NCBI GenBank assembly: GCA_030152675.1
Contig: JASLIY010000180.1
Location: 1-14,791, forward strand
Source of the DNA: Acinetobacter sp.
GTDB taxonomy: Bacteria > Pseudomonadota > Gammaproteobacteria > Pseudomonadales > Moraxellaceae
DNA length: 14,791 bases
Direction: 5' to 3'
Below the pieces are notes generated by a model. That model was not told where the DNA came from. It saw only the letters and a list, made by a program, of their open reading frames with translations, and did not search any database. Shown here piece after piece: positions 1 to 7,091 of this stretch (positions are counted from its first letter, which is position 1; each line of letters starts with the position of its first letter). The position numbers and the translations under genes are program-made.

Positions 1-330
1 CCGCAATTGTGTCAGATCTGTCAGATTCCAATGACCTTTACTGAAATGGACGGTGATCCGACGATGTTTAGCTATCGCGACAGCATCTACCAAGGTGAGC
101 GTTATCACACCTGTTCCGATGGCTGCCATGACATCTTTGAACGTGAGCCAGAAAAATATGTCCAAGCCTGGATGCCCGTGAACCAAATCTTACAAGGCAA
201 CTGTGGCGGTCCAGACCTCGAAAGTATCTTGCGTGACTACTACAACATCAATGTCGGCGCAGACAATATGGATATCGAAGGTTCACCCGACCAACAACGT
301 TGGAACACATGGAAAGGCAAGGCTGGCTAA
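1..330 (+). CDS. mphN: Phenol hydroxylase large (oxygenase) subunit, C-terminal part; 5' end outside window
   Basis: This is the 3' end of the gene for the large subunit of a multicomponent phenol hydroxylase (DmpN/MphN type), the subunit that holds the di-iron site and hydroxylates phenol to catechol. Only the last 109 residues are present and the frame is open from base 1, so there is no start here. Visible features are a Cys-x2-Cys pair near the beginning of the fragment (LCQICQ) and a later Cys-x3-Cys pair (HTCSDGC) followed by DIFEREPEKYVQAW, which is a YHS-like zinc-binding module known at the C-terminal side of DmpN. The di-iron ligands lie upstream, outside the window. The stop at 328-330 is followed by an unusually long 158-base gap before the next operon gene. 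The identification rests on this module plus the mphO- and mphP-like genes directly downstream. The mph symbol is inferred from Acinetobacter usage; dmpN is the Pseudomonas equivalent. Confidence 0.9.
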   Translation, partial: PQLCQICQIPMTFTEMDGDPTMFSYRDSIYQGERYHTCSDGCHDIFEREPEKYVQAWMPVNQILQGNCGGPDLESILRDYYNINVGADNMDIEGSPDQQRWNTWKGKAG

Positions 331-488
331 ACCGCATTGCTCACAACGACTCGGCAGGATACTGCTGTCGGCAGGATCTGATCAGATTGATCAATCTCCA
401 TTGAGATCGATCAACACACATCGATCGAAACAAACCACATGCCAAGCAGTATCCAGACTTAAGCCAAAAGATATAAAGGAATAACATC
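331..488 (+). other. Intercistronic spacer with direct repeat, palindrome and six GATC sites
   Basis: This 158-base spacer separates the mphN- and mphO-like genes. It holds an exact 10-base direct repeat TCGGCAGGAT at 351-360 and 368-377, a perfect 14-base palindrome AGATTGATCAATCT at 384-397, and six GATC tetramers at 375, 380, 389, 405, 409 and 423. No coding sequence with a plausible start and length is seen. The last part carries the ribosome binding site AAAGGA (475-480) for the next gene. The function of the repeats is not known. They could form RNA structure between the two cistrons or be remnants of an insertion. Confidence 0.6.
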
Positions 489-851
489 ATGGCAGTACGT
501 GCAATTACCCCAGATTACAGCTTCGCTGCGCGCGATACCCAAAGCAATTACGGCGACAATATCCTGCTCTATATCGGCTGGGACCATCACACCTTATTTT
601 GCTCAGCCAAAGCATTTTTAATTTCACCTCATGCCACCTTTCAACAACTTCTGGATGAATTGATGCCTGCGGGTTTTTCACAACACCCCGAATTTAGCCA
701 GATTGACTGGACTCAGACCCAATTTATGTTGGACGGTCAAAGCATCCAAGCTCAGCCTGAGCAAAGTTTGGCTGAACTGGGCTTCGGCCACAAATCCTTG
801 TTGCGCTTTATGACCCCAGGTTTAAGCGGTTATCACGGCAGTCATGTTTAA
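489..851 (+). CDS. mphO: Phenol hydroxylase component P4 (DmpO/MphO type)
   Basis: This 120-residue protein is the small P4-type subunit of the multicomponent phenol hydroxylase. DmpO of Pseudomonas is about the same size, and in that system the subunit is part of the oxygenase component. The sequence begins MAVRAITPDYSF and contains the characteristic segment around WDHHTLFC (residues about 31-38), a middle FQQLLDELMP segment and a C-terminal LLRFMTPGLSGYHGS. The ATG at 489 has AAAGGA eight bases upstream. The gene lies between the large subunit and the reductase gene, with only 12 bases to the latter, so it is clearly co-transcribed with it. Precise biochemical detail for this subunit is limited. 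The call comes from recognisable family sequence and operon position. Confidence 0.88.
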   Translation: MAVRAITPDYSFAARDTQSNYGDNILLYIGWDHHTLFCSAKAFLISPHATFQQLLDELMPAGFSQHPEFSQIDWTQTQFMLDGQSIQAQPEQSLAELGFGHKSLLRFMTPGLSGYHGSHV

Positions 852-863
852 GCGAGGTGCATC

Positions 864-1925
864 ATGAGCTATCAAGTTACGATTGAACCCCTCGGCACCA
901 CCATCGAGGTGGAAGAAGGCCAAACTATTTTAGATGCCGCATTGCGTCAGGGCGTGTGGCTGCCCTTTGCTTGCGGACATGGCACTTGTGGAACCTGTAA
1001 AGTCCAAGTCACCGATGGTTTTTTTGATCTCGGTGATGCCTCACCCTTTGCCTTGATGGACATCGAGCGCGAAGAAAATAAAGTCCTCGCCTGCTGCTGC
1101 AAACCCGAGTCCGACATGGTGATCGAAGCCGACGTGGATGAAGATGAAGATTTCATGGGCTATTTGGTTGAAGACTATCAAGCCAAAGTCATCGAAATCA
1201 TCGACCTGTCACCGACCATCAAAGGGGTGCGCTTGGCACTCGATCGCGGCATACAGTTCCAAGCCGGTCAATACATTAACCTGCAGCTGCCGGGAATTGA
1301 TGGAACGCGTGCATTCTCTATTGCAAACTCACCCAGCCAAGATGACATCGTGGAATTACACATTCGACATGTCCCTGGTGGTGCAGCCACCAGTTATGTG
1401 CATGAAAAGCTGAAGGTCGGTGATGAGCTCGAGCTTTCTGGTCCCTATGGTCAGTTCTTTGTACGCAAGTCGGATGACAAAGATATGATCTTTATCGCAG
1501 GGGGCTCAGGACTCTCTAGCCCGCAGTCGATGATCTTGGACTTACTTGAACAATCTGACACTCGGATTCTATATCTGTTTCAAGGCGCACGTGATGTGGC
1601 AGAGCTGTATAACAAAGATTTGTTTGAATCTTGGTTAAAAACTTATCCTAATTTTCGTTATATCCCGGCGCTGAATGCGCCCAAGGAAGAAGATCAATGG
1701 ACTGGCTTTACCGGTTATGTACATGAAGCAGTCGCAGATTACTTTGAGAACAAATGCTCAGGTCACAAGGCTTATCTCTGCGGTCCACCGCCGATGATTG
1801 ATGCTGCGATCTCGACCTTGATGCAAAGTCGTTTATTTGAGCGCGATATTCATACCGAACGCTTCTTGAGTGCGGCAGATGGTGCCAACCCTGAATCCCG
1901 TTCTGCATTGTTTAAACATATCTAA
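864..1925 (+). CDS. mphP: Phenol hydroxylase reductase component P5 (DmpP/MphP type)
   Basis: This 353-residue flavo-iron-sulfur reductase passes electrons from NAD(P)H to the phenol hydroxylase oxygenase in the cytoplasm. The length equals that of DmpP. An N-terminal plant-type [2Fe-2S] ferredoxin domain (about residues 1-95) has the cluster cysteines C37, C42, C45 (ACGHGTCGTC) and C77 or a neighbour in the CCC run at 77-79. Next comes an FAD-binding beta-barrel with RAFSIANS (149-156), and an NAD-binding domain with IAGGSGLSSPQSM (211-223) and CGPPPMIDA (306-314). The ATG at 864 has GAGGTG at 854-859. It is the last recognisable phenol hydroxylase gene; a strong hairpin follows 17 bases after the stop. 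No catechol-pathway gene or mphX-like gene follows in the window. Confidence 0.94.
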   Translation: MSYQVTIEPLGTTIEVEEGQTILDAALRQGVWLPFACGHGTCGTCKVQVTDGFFDLGDASPFALMDIEREENKVLACCCKPESDMVIEADVDEDEDFMGYLVEDYQAKVIEIIDLSPTIKGVRLALDRGIQFQAGQYINLQLPGIDGTRAFSIANSPSQDDIVELHIRHVPGGAATSYVHEKLKVGDELELSGPYGQFFVRKSDDKDMIFIAGGSGLSSPQSMILDLLEQSDTRILYLFQGARDVAELYNKDLFESWLKTYPNFRYIPALNAPKEEDQWTGFTGYVHEAVADYFENKCSGHKAYLCGPPPMIDAAISTLMQSRLFERDIHTERFLSAADGANPESRSALFKHI

Positions 1926-1931
1926 ACCTGA

Positions 1932-1980
1932 TCTCATCGCAAATATAAGGCTGCTCAATATGACAGCCTTATATCTGAGA
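1932..1980 (+). terminator. Strong hairpin after mphP, probably transcript 3' end or processing structure
   Basis: A perfect 11-base inverted repeat ATATAAGGCTG (1943-1953) and CAGCCTTATAT (1964-1974) encloses a 10-base loop. An outer stem TCTCA (1932-1936) with TGAGA (1976-1980) extends it across an asymmetric internal loop. There is no run of T directly after it on either strand, so it is not a textbook intrinsic terminator. Its position 17 bases past the end of the mphP-like gene suggests that it defines or protects the 3' end of the operon transcript. Confidence 0.5.
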
Positions 1981-2069
1981 GGAATGCACTTTTTATTTCT
2001 ATCATGCGTTCCGATTCCAACAACTTTTCAATGCCAAAATATAACAAACAGCTCACCTAAGGTTTAAGT

Positions 2070-2101
2070 TTTTGATTTAATTAAAGTATAATAAATCAAA
2101 A
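2070..2101 (+). promoter_or_regulatory. Consensus -10 box inside a 10-base inverted repeat, upstream of the 2119 gene
   Basis: A perfect TATAAT stands at 2087-2092, giving an expected transcript start near 2099, about 20 bases before the ATG at 2119. It is flanked by exact inverted repeats TTTTGATTTA (2070-2079) and TAAATCAAAA (2092-2101). The best -35 is weak: TTTAAG at 2063-2068 with an 18-base spacer. The symmetry around the -10 could be a repressor site or a chance effect of AT richness. Confidence 0.45.
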
Positions 2102-2118
2102 TTTCAGAGTTCTTTTCG

Positions 2119-2460
2119 ATGCCCTACATCAAAGTCACAACGGTCATATTTGCAGTTTTATGTGGATTGATGACCGTGGTTTATTTCTTAAATGGGCAGC
2201 GCGATATTGCAACGGATATTAAAAAGAATCGCAACTTAATAGGTGTGCAAAGATTCTCATTTATTATGAATGACACCAAGACCACACAAATGATATTAGA
2301 TGCTCGCGCGGACAATAAAGTCACGCTACGTGAATACAATCAGATTCAAGACAGTCATGGCGAATTCCTCGAACAGCAGCAACGTCAAATCAACGCAGAG
2401 AAAAAACAAAAACAAAAGGAAGTGCAAAATGCGCAGCATCCTGCCGCCCCTGTCCAATAG
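2119..2460 (+). CDS. Small membrane-anchored protein of unknown function
   Basis: I do not recognise this 113-residue protein. A hydrophobic segment at about residues 7-24 (VTTVIFAVLCGLMTVVYF) looks like an uncleaved N-terminal membrane anchor. A polar domain follows, with IGVQRFSFIMNDTKTTQMIL at 41-60 and ARADNKVTLREYNQI at 62-76. The C-terminal third is a highly charged Q/E/K-rich helix, probably coiled coil, ending in AQHPAAPVQ. With the short N-terminal stretch before the anchor, either topology is possible; a periplasmic C-terminal domain is my guess. The ribosome binding site is weak, but a consensus -10 lies 27 bases upstream. It runs convergently towards the DUF2233 gene with only 39 bases between the two stops and no clear terminator. 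Confidence 0.7.
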   Translation: MPYIKVTTVIFAVLCGLMTVVYFLNGQRDIATDIKKNRNLIGVQRFSFIMNDTKTTQMILDARADNKVTLREYNQIQDSHGEFLEQQQRQINAEKKQKQKEVQNAQHPAAPVQ

Positions 2461-2499
2461 CACCTATTCATAGATTGAAATGTGATTTTTATAGTTCGG

Positions 2500-3252
2500 C
2501 TATTTACACTCTTGACGCTCTACTACACCCAGCATTGGCCCCATACGATATCGCGTATCATGACGTTGCAGCGCACGTGAATAGACACTCGAAATTGAAC
2601 CATCTAAATACAGCGCATCCTGCACTGCCAAGGTCTGCTTAAAAAACTGCGCAAAATCATAAAAACTCACTTTGCCGCGACTGATGACAAAATACAGCTG
2701 GTTATTTTTAATTCCCACGCCATTACGAATCTTGAGCGAATCAGAACCTTGAATAAACTTCGGATTCACCACCCCCTGCGTGATTAACATCGGACCAGAT
2801 TGGGTGGCATATTGCGCATGGAATCCTGACTTTTGATAGTCAGCGGTGGTTTTGATCACGGCCTGCTGTGTATTCCACGCCAGCACCCCATTTGGCTGCA
2901 TAAAGAAATTTCCCCAACCACTGGCCGTATTGAGTGCTTGATCCTGACGTCCTTGCTGGATATATAAACCCACAGGTGAATAATCGGCATGATACATGCC
3001 CGCATTCATCGCGAAAACTAAAGTTTCACAGGGTTTTAAGGTTTTAGATAGCGCAGAGAAAGACTTTAAACTGCGTTGTTGTTCATCCTTTAAAAACAAC
3101 TTCAAATCCTGAAGCTGATCGACTTGAAACACATCATAACCCTGTTGGTTAAGCTGCTGATAATGATGTGTCAGGGCTGCAAATACTGGCGTTGCCATTG
3201 CAACACTGGTACCAATTAAGGCTATTTTAGTCAGCCGATTAAGTCGCTTCAT
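2500..3252 (-). CDS. Exported phosphodiester glycosidase family protein (DUF2233, YigE-like)
   Basis: This 250-residue protein belongs to the NAGPA/DUF2233 family, whose eukaryotic member removes N-acetylglucosamine from phosphodiester-linked sugars. E. coli YigE, of similar size, is an uncharacterised relative. The N-terminus has basic residues, a hydrophobic stretch (IALIGTSVAMATPV) and an Ala-rich end PVFAA near residue 25, giving a signal peptide and a probable periplasmic location. Family-type motifs are AMNAGMY (81-87), NFFMQPNGVL (115-124), ATQSGPMLI (149-157), RNGVGI (176-181) and LYLDGSISSVY (214-224), which carries the conserved D-G-S. The substrate in bacteria is not established. 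It is a single-gene unit: the gene to the right diverges from it and the gene to the left converges on it. A plausible promoter lies at 3278-3305. Confidence 0.85.
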   Translation of the reverse strand: MKRLNRLTKIALIGTSVAMATPVFAALTHHYQQLNQQGYDVFQVDQLQDLKLFLKDEQQRSLKSFSALSKTLKPCETLVFAMNAGMYHADYSPVGLYIQQGRQDQALNTASGWGNFFMQPNGVLAWNTQQAVIKTTADYQKSGFHAQYATQSGPMLITQGVVNPKFIQGSDSLKIRNGVGIKNNQLYFVISRGKVSFYDFAQFFKQTLAVQDALYLDGSISSVYSRALQRHDTRYRMGPMLGVVERQECK

Positions 3253-3277
3253 TTTAAAGTTGCCCCACCGCAGAAAA

Positions 3278-3305
3278 ATTCTAGGCTAACATAAACAAAC
3301 TCAAA
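3278..3305 (-). promoter_or_regulatory. Candidate promoter of the DUF2233 gene
   Basis: Read on the minus strand, TTTGAG (3300-3305) and TAGAAT (3278-3283) are separated by 16 bases, 26 bases before the ATG at 3252. Each hexamer differs from consensus at one or two positions. Nothing else promoter-like was seen in this divergent spacer for the minus strand. Confidence 0.4.
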
Positions 3306-3373
3306 TCCAATGTCGACAATTCTTGCACACCTCCAAGATCTAACGCATAGCAGCACAGTTGATATTTTTTCGG

Positions 3374-3379
3374 TATAAT
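3374..3379 (+). promoter_or_regulatory. Consensus -10 box that decides the start of the LRAT-domain gene
   Basis: TATAAT is a perfect -10 hexamer. A matching -35 at normal spacing is poor: TTGATA at 3359-3364 is only 9 bases away. If used, transcription would begin near 3386, after the in-frame GTG at 3381, which argues that the ATG at 3435 is the translation start. Confidence 0.4.
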
Positions 3380-3434
3380 CGTGAATATTTCAATAAAAAT
3401 AGAACCCAGTGGCGTTTATTGGACAGATGTCAAC

Positions 3435-3977
3435 ATGCAGAAAAGATTGAAGAAGTACCCACTTGGTGCTCATCTTATTGTGAAAAATTTTGCTTATAGT
3501 CATCATGGTATTTATGTCGGAAAAGGCCGTGTTATTCATTACTCAGGATTGGCGCATTTTTTTAAAAAGAAACCGATTGAAACCACCTCACTCGACAGCT
3601 TCTCGCGTGGTCGCAATATCAGCATTCGTGAATATCAACAACCGAAGTATAAAGGCCGCTTAGTGGTTCGTCGTATGCGCAGTCGCATGCATGAAAATAA
3701 CTATCATCTCATTTTAAATAACTGCGAACATTTATGTAGCTGGGCAATTACGGGGGTTGAAAGTAGTCCTCAAGTGGTCAAAATGATGAACCGCTTAACC
3801 ACGATTGGTTATCTCAGTTCAATTGTTTCTTACATGAACAGTTTATTTTTAACCGTCGCCACCACCTGCTTTGCCATCGTGATCTATATTAAAGTCAAAC
3901 TGCGTAGTAGAGCGAAGATGAAACTCTCCTCCTATGCCCGCCTTAAAAACACCCAAAAGAAAATCAATAAAGATTAG
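3435..3977 (+). CDS. LRAT (lecithin retinol acyltransferase)-domain protein with C-terminal membrane segment
   Basis: This 180-residue protein carries an LRAT domain, a circularly permuted NlpC/P60-type papain-like fold that in animals transfers or removes acyl groups from phospholipids. Seen here are YPLGAHLIV, then SHHGIYVGKGRVIHYSG with candidate catalytic His 24 and His 35, and later LNNCEHLCSWA with the nucleophile-type Cys 97 in the family's NCEH signature (numbering from the ATG at 3435). A hydrophobic stretch of about 30 residues (roughly 123-153, from TIGYLSS to CFAIVIYI) is likely to anchor it in a membrane, with a basic tail ending QKKINKD. A GTG at 3381 would add 18 residues, but it lacks a ribosome binding site and sits two bases after a consensus -10, so I prefer the ATG. 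Its role in this bacterium is unknown; phospholipid or lipoprotein acyl chemistry is inference. Confidence 0.82.
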   Translation: MQKRLKKYPLGAHLIVKNFAYSHHGIYVGKGRVIHYSGLAHFFKKKPIETTSLDSFSRGRNISIREYQQPKYKGRLVVRRMRSRMHENNYHLILNNCEHLCSWAITGVESSPQVVKMMNRLTTIGYLSSIVSYMNSLFLTVATTCFAIVIYIKVKLRSRAKMKLSSYARLKNTQKKINKD

Positions 3978-4107
3978 GTCTAACTGCACAGATCCTCGTG
4001 ATCTTTTGCTGTATGCGTGAATGCTCAACAAAACCACCGCCACACTGCGCACAACAATTAGAATCTGTTAAACTCAGCAATGCTTTATCTCTCAGCGCAA
4101 CAGCACC

Positions 4108-5313
4108 ATGTCCGCACACAACTCTACAAAAAAAACCTCTCTAGACAGCACAGTAGTCACTCATCTGCCGACCGTTTCTGTGGATGCTGTAGATGCACAT
4201 CAACATGCGGATGTTGCTCTCAGTCTAGAACAGCCTGAACAACTCAAAGCATGGATTAAGGCACAGGCCTTGGCATTGGGTTTTGCTGATTGTGTGATTG
4301 CGCGCCCCGATAGCCAAGCGGAATTGGAACGTTTCAAACTGTATTTAGCGCGCGGCTATCATGGTGACATGAAGTATCTAGAGGAAAATCTCGACAAGCG
4401 CGCCGACCCCACCTTATTGGTACCGGGTACACGCAGTATTATTTGCGTGCGCATGGACTATTTGGTCGAGTCACCCAAACCCCGCCACATCCCTTATGCA
4501 CCAAACAATGCCATCATTGCACGTTATGCCCGAGGTCGGGATTACCACAAAACCATGCGTGGGCGCTTAAAAATCTTGGGAAATTTAATCAAAGCCAAAG
4601 TGGGAGACTTTGAATCGCGCCCCTTTGCGGACTCTGCGCCGATCTTTGAAAAATCCTTAGCTGAAAATGCGGGCATGGGCTGGACAGGTAAACATACGCT
4701 ACTGATCCATAAAAAGTCTGGCTCTTTCTTTGTATTGGGTGAACTGTTCACCTCCCTAGACTTGCCCTTCGATTCACCTGCCAGCTCACACTGTGGCTCT
4801 TGTAGCGCCTGTATCGACATCTGCCCCACTCAAGCCATTGTCGAACCCTATATGCTGGATGCTCGCAAATGTATTGCCTATCTCACCATTGAATTTAAAG
4901 GCATTATTCCAATTGAATATCGCCAAGCCATTGGCAATCGTATCTTTGGTTGCGATGATTGCCAGTTGATCTGTCCATGGAATCGTTTTGCGAAAAAAAC
5001 CAAGATTGAGGATTTTTATCCGCGCCATCAATTAGATCAAGTCACTTTACTCGATCTTTGGTCATGGGATGAGGAGACTTTTTTAGAACGCACCCAAGGC
5101 AGTCCGATTCGCCGTACGGGCTTTCAAAGCTTTATGCGTAACATCGCCATCGGTTTGGGCAATGCACCCTATGCTGAGCAGATCGTCGTCGCCCTAGAGC
5201 AAGGTCTTCATCAGCATGATGAGATCGTGAACGAGCATATTGAATGGGCACTGCTGCAACAACGACAAAAGTCCCAAGCAAGGATCAGCTTGATCGATAC
5301 CCAACAGATTTAA
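4108..5313 (+). CDS. queG: Epoxyqueuosine reductase QueG
   Basis: QueG reduces epoxyqueuosine to queuosine in tRNA, the last step of queuosine synthesis, using cobalamin and two [4Fe-4S] clusters. In this 401-residue protein the catalytic-type Asp is D175 in RPFADSAPIFEKSLAE, matching D134 of the E. coli enzyme. The flavodoxin-independent reductase signature GMGWTGKHTLLI follows. Cluster cysteines are C229, C232, C235, C239 (CGSCSACIDICP) and C282, C285, C289 (CDDCQLICPW), with C255 between them. The C-terminus (RNIAIGLGNAPY and HIEWALLQQ) matches the family's HEAT-like region. It is slightly longer than E. coli QueG because of an N-terminal tail of about 40 polar residues (TKKTSLDSTVV); no other ATG occurs in the first 80 codons, so the start is probably right. 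It appears monocistronic, with no partner genes of the pathway nearby. Confidence 0.96.
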   Translation: MSAHNSTKKTSLDSTVVTHLPTVSVDAVDAHQHADVALSLEQPEQLKAWIKAQALALGFADCVIARPDSQAELERFKLYLARGYHGDMKYLEENLDKRADPTLLVPGTRSIICVRMDYLVESPKPRHIPYAPNNAIIARYARGRDYHKTMRGRLKILGNLIKAKVGDFESRPFADSAPIFEKSLAENAGMGWTGKHTLLIHKKSGSFFVLGELFTSLDLPFDSPASSHCGSCSACIDICPTQAIVEPYMLDARKCIAYLTIEFKGIIPIEYRQAIGNRIFGCDDCQLICPWNRFAKKTKIEDFYPRHQLDQVTLLDLWSWDEETFLERTQGSPIRRTGFQSFMRNIAIGLGNAPYAEQIVVALEQGLHQHDEIVNEHIEWALLQQRQKSQARISLIDTQQI

Positions 5314-5590
5314 CCCAATCCGCCCGACTCAGCCACCTGTTCGCAGCAAAGTTTCTGCTTAGGCTGGCCCAACGCCGTCCATCTTTGATGATTCAGTTTA
5401 AATCTGACAAATAACTTTGCAGCGAAACTGCAAATTCGCTATTAAATTCAGTGCTGTTGACGAGATGACTAATTTTCAATTAAATACGGCAAATTCATTG
5501 TGATATCTTGCCTATTTTGAACTTTTTGACCCTTTTCAGTTTCAATAATTCATGTATGATCGAATCAGTTTGAAGATAAATGGATAAAAT

Positions 5591-6580
5591 ATGCAAGCAC
5601 GCAACGATTGGACTCGTCAAGAAATACAAGCCTTATATGAACAGCCTTTCCTAGACTTAGTTTTTCAAGCACAACAGGTTCACCGCCAGCATTTTGAAGC
5701 CAACAGTATTCAGGTCAGTACCCTGCTCTCGATCAAGACTGGTAAATGCCCAGAAGATTGTAAATATTGTTCACAATCAGTGCGCTATGACTCTAAACTC
5801 GAAGCTGAAAAACGTATCGCAGTCGACAAGGTGATTCAAGAAGCCAAAGAAGCGCTGGCCTCAGGCTCGTCACGTTTCTGTATGGGTGCCGCATGGCGCA
5901 ATCCGCATGAGCGTGATATGCCTTATGTTTTGGAAATGGTGAAGGAAGTTAAATCACTGGGTCTAGAAACGTGTATGACCTTGGGCATGCTCAATGCCTC
6001 GCAAGCGGTTCGCCTAAAAGATGCAGGCTTGGACTATTACAACCATAACCTAGATACCTCACGTGAACATTATGCACATATCATCAGCACGCGTACCTTT
6101 GATGATCGCTTAAATACCATCGATCATGTGCGTCAAGCAGGAATGAAAGTATGTAGTGGCGGGATCGTCGGCCTAGGTGAAAACCGCAATGATCGTATCG
6201 GCGTATTATATGAGTTGGCCACACTGGCAATTCACCCTGAGTCTGTGCCGATCAATATGTTGGTGCCTATCGAAGGTACACCTCTGGCAGACGTTGAAAA
6301 ACTCGATACCATTGAATGGATTCGCACCATTGCTGTGGCGCGGATCATTATGCCAAACAGCTATATCCGCCTCTCAGCCGGCCGTGAATCACTCTCTGAT
6401 ACGGACCAAGCTTTGGCCTTTATGGCGGGTGCTAACTCATTATTCTCGGGTGAAAAATTACTGACCACTCCCAATGCAGGTGAAGGTCAAGATCGTCAAC
6501 TCTTCCAGAAACTTGGATTAGTAGCAGAGAAAGCCAAACCCACAGCGGCTGAACTTTCAGTCGATGCAGTGGCCAGTTAA
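5591..6580 (+). CDS. bioB: Biotin synthase BioB
   Basis: BioB is the radical-SAM enzyme that inserts sulfur into dethiobiotin to make biotin. The 329-residue sequence aligns without gaps to the E. coli enzyme over the key region. C53, C57 and C60 ([10 protein letters not shown]) bind the SAM [4Fe-4S] cluster; C97, C128, C188 and R260 (SYIRLSAGR) bind the [2Fe-2S] cluster that donates sulfur. [19 protein letters not shown] and [17 protein letters not shown] are other family blocks. The C-terminus is a little shorter than in E. coli. It stands alone, not with bioA, bioF, bioC or bioD. I saw no obvious BirA-type operator in the 277-base spacer upstream, which holds a TATGAT at 5555-5560 without a well-spaced -35. 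The ribosome binding site is weak (TGGAT before ATAAAAT). A strong terminator follows. Confidence 0.98.
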   Translation: MQARNDWTRQEIQALYEQPFLDLVFQAQQVHRQHFEANSIQVSTLLSIKTGKCPEDCKYCSQSVRYDSKLEAEKRIAVDKVIQEAKEALASGSSRFCMGAAWRNPHERDMPYVLEMVKEVKSLGLETCMTLGMLNASQAVRLKDAGLDYYNHNLDTSREHYAHIISTRTFDDRLNTIDHVRQAGMKVCSGGIVGLGENRNDRIGVLYELATLAIHPESVPINMLVPIEGTPLADVEKLDTIEWIRTIAVARIIMPNSYIRLSAGRESLSDTDQALAFMAGANSLFSGEKLLTTPNAGEGQDRQLFQKLGLVAEKAKPTAAELSVDAVAS

Positions 6581-6614
6581 TCTGATCACGATTAAAACGC
6601 TCAGCTCAAAATCA

Positions 6615-6643
6615 AATTAAAGCCCGAAATACGGGCTTTAATT
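6615..6643 (+). terminator. Bidirectional intrinsic terminator between bioB and the frameshifted minus-strand gene
   Basis: A perfect 12-base stem AATTAAAGCCCG (6615-6626) and CGGGCTTTAATT (6632-6643) has a 5-base loop AAATA. T-rich tracts flank it on both strands. On the plus strand it ends bioB. On the minus strand it lies 13 bases after the TAA at 6657-6659 that would end the restored reading frame of the neighbouring gene. Confidence 0.9.
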
Positions 6644-6656
6644 GTTAAATTAATCG

Positions 6657-6970
6657 TTATTTTAAAAACAGACTCGCCGATGCACGTGAAAAGCCCAAAG
6701 GCAGGAAAAAATAAGATCCATCCATGTGACCTGTGATATGACACGAATAGGCATTATTCACAATGAAGTAATCAAGATGCCATAACTGGCATTTAAAAAT
6801 TGTCCCTCACGAATAATATCCATGCCATTGGCATGTTCTACCCGTAACTCTTGCTGCAACACATCAAAATAAAAACGATCATAACAATCTTGATGCCGGC
6901 TTAACCAATGCAGGGTGTCGGCTAAATTGTCATCGACCACATAGGTCTCTGCATTAAAATCTTTAGACAT
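6657..6970 (-). pseudogene. Small unknown gene disrupted by an apparent one-base frameshift
   Basis: The gene starts with ATG at 6970, preceded by AAGGTG about 8 bases upstream, and encodes MSKDFNAETYVVDDNLADTL and more. In its own frame it stops after 70 residues at 6758-6760. A second frame, shifted by one base, stays open from that area to TAA at 6657-6659 and reads like real protein: WHLDYFIVNNAYSCHITG, then MDGSYFFLPLGFSRASASLF. The likely site is the run of five A at 6795-6799 (T on the coding strand). One extra base there joins REGQFF to KCQLWHLDYF and gives 104 residues. The restored stop sits 13 bases before a strong terminator, as expected of a true gene end. No family is recognised; the protein has no signal peptide or membrane segment. 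Either the gene is decayed or the base is a sequencing error; a functional 70-residue protein is possible but less likely. Confidence 0.65.
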
Positions 6971-7091
6971 GTTGCATGCACCTTATTCAAAAGGCTTATT
7001 CTACCCAAAACTCAATCGTCTAAAAACTCATACACCCTAGAATGAGCGTGCGTTTTATATAATTTAAACCATTGAGATCTGCTTAGAAAAC

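Noticed and set aside
947..1156. Minus-strand open frame inside the mphP-like gene
   Set aside because: Antisense shadow of a well-supported gene; low-complexity serine-rich translation with no ribosome binding site.
3990..4007. Small hairpin AGATC/GATCT followed by TTT after the LRAT gene
   Set aside because: A five-base AT-rich stem is too weak to call a terminator.
3849..4052. Minus-strand frame overlapping the end of the LRAT gene
   Set aside because: Mostly antisense to the membrane segment of the LRAT gene; no ribosome binding site or protein-like features.
5416..5434. Inverted repeat TTTGCAG/CTGCAAA upstream of bioB, considered as a biotin operator
   Set aside because: It does not resemble the known BirA operator, is 150 bases before the start and lies outside any clear promoter.
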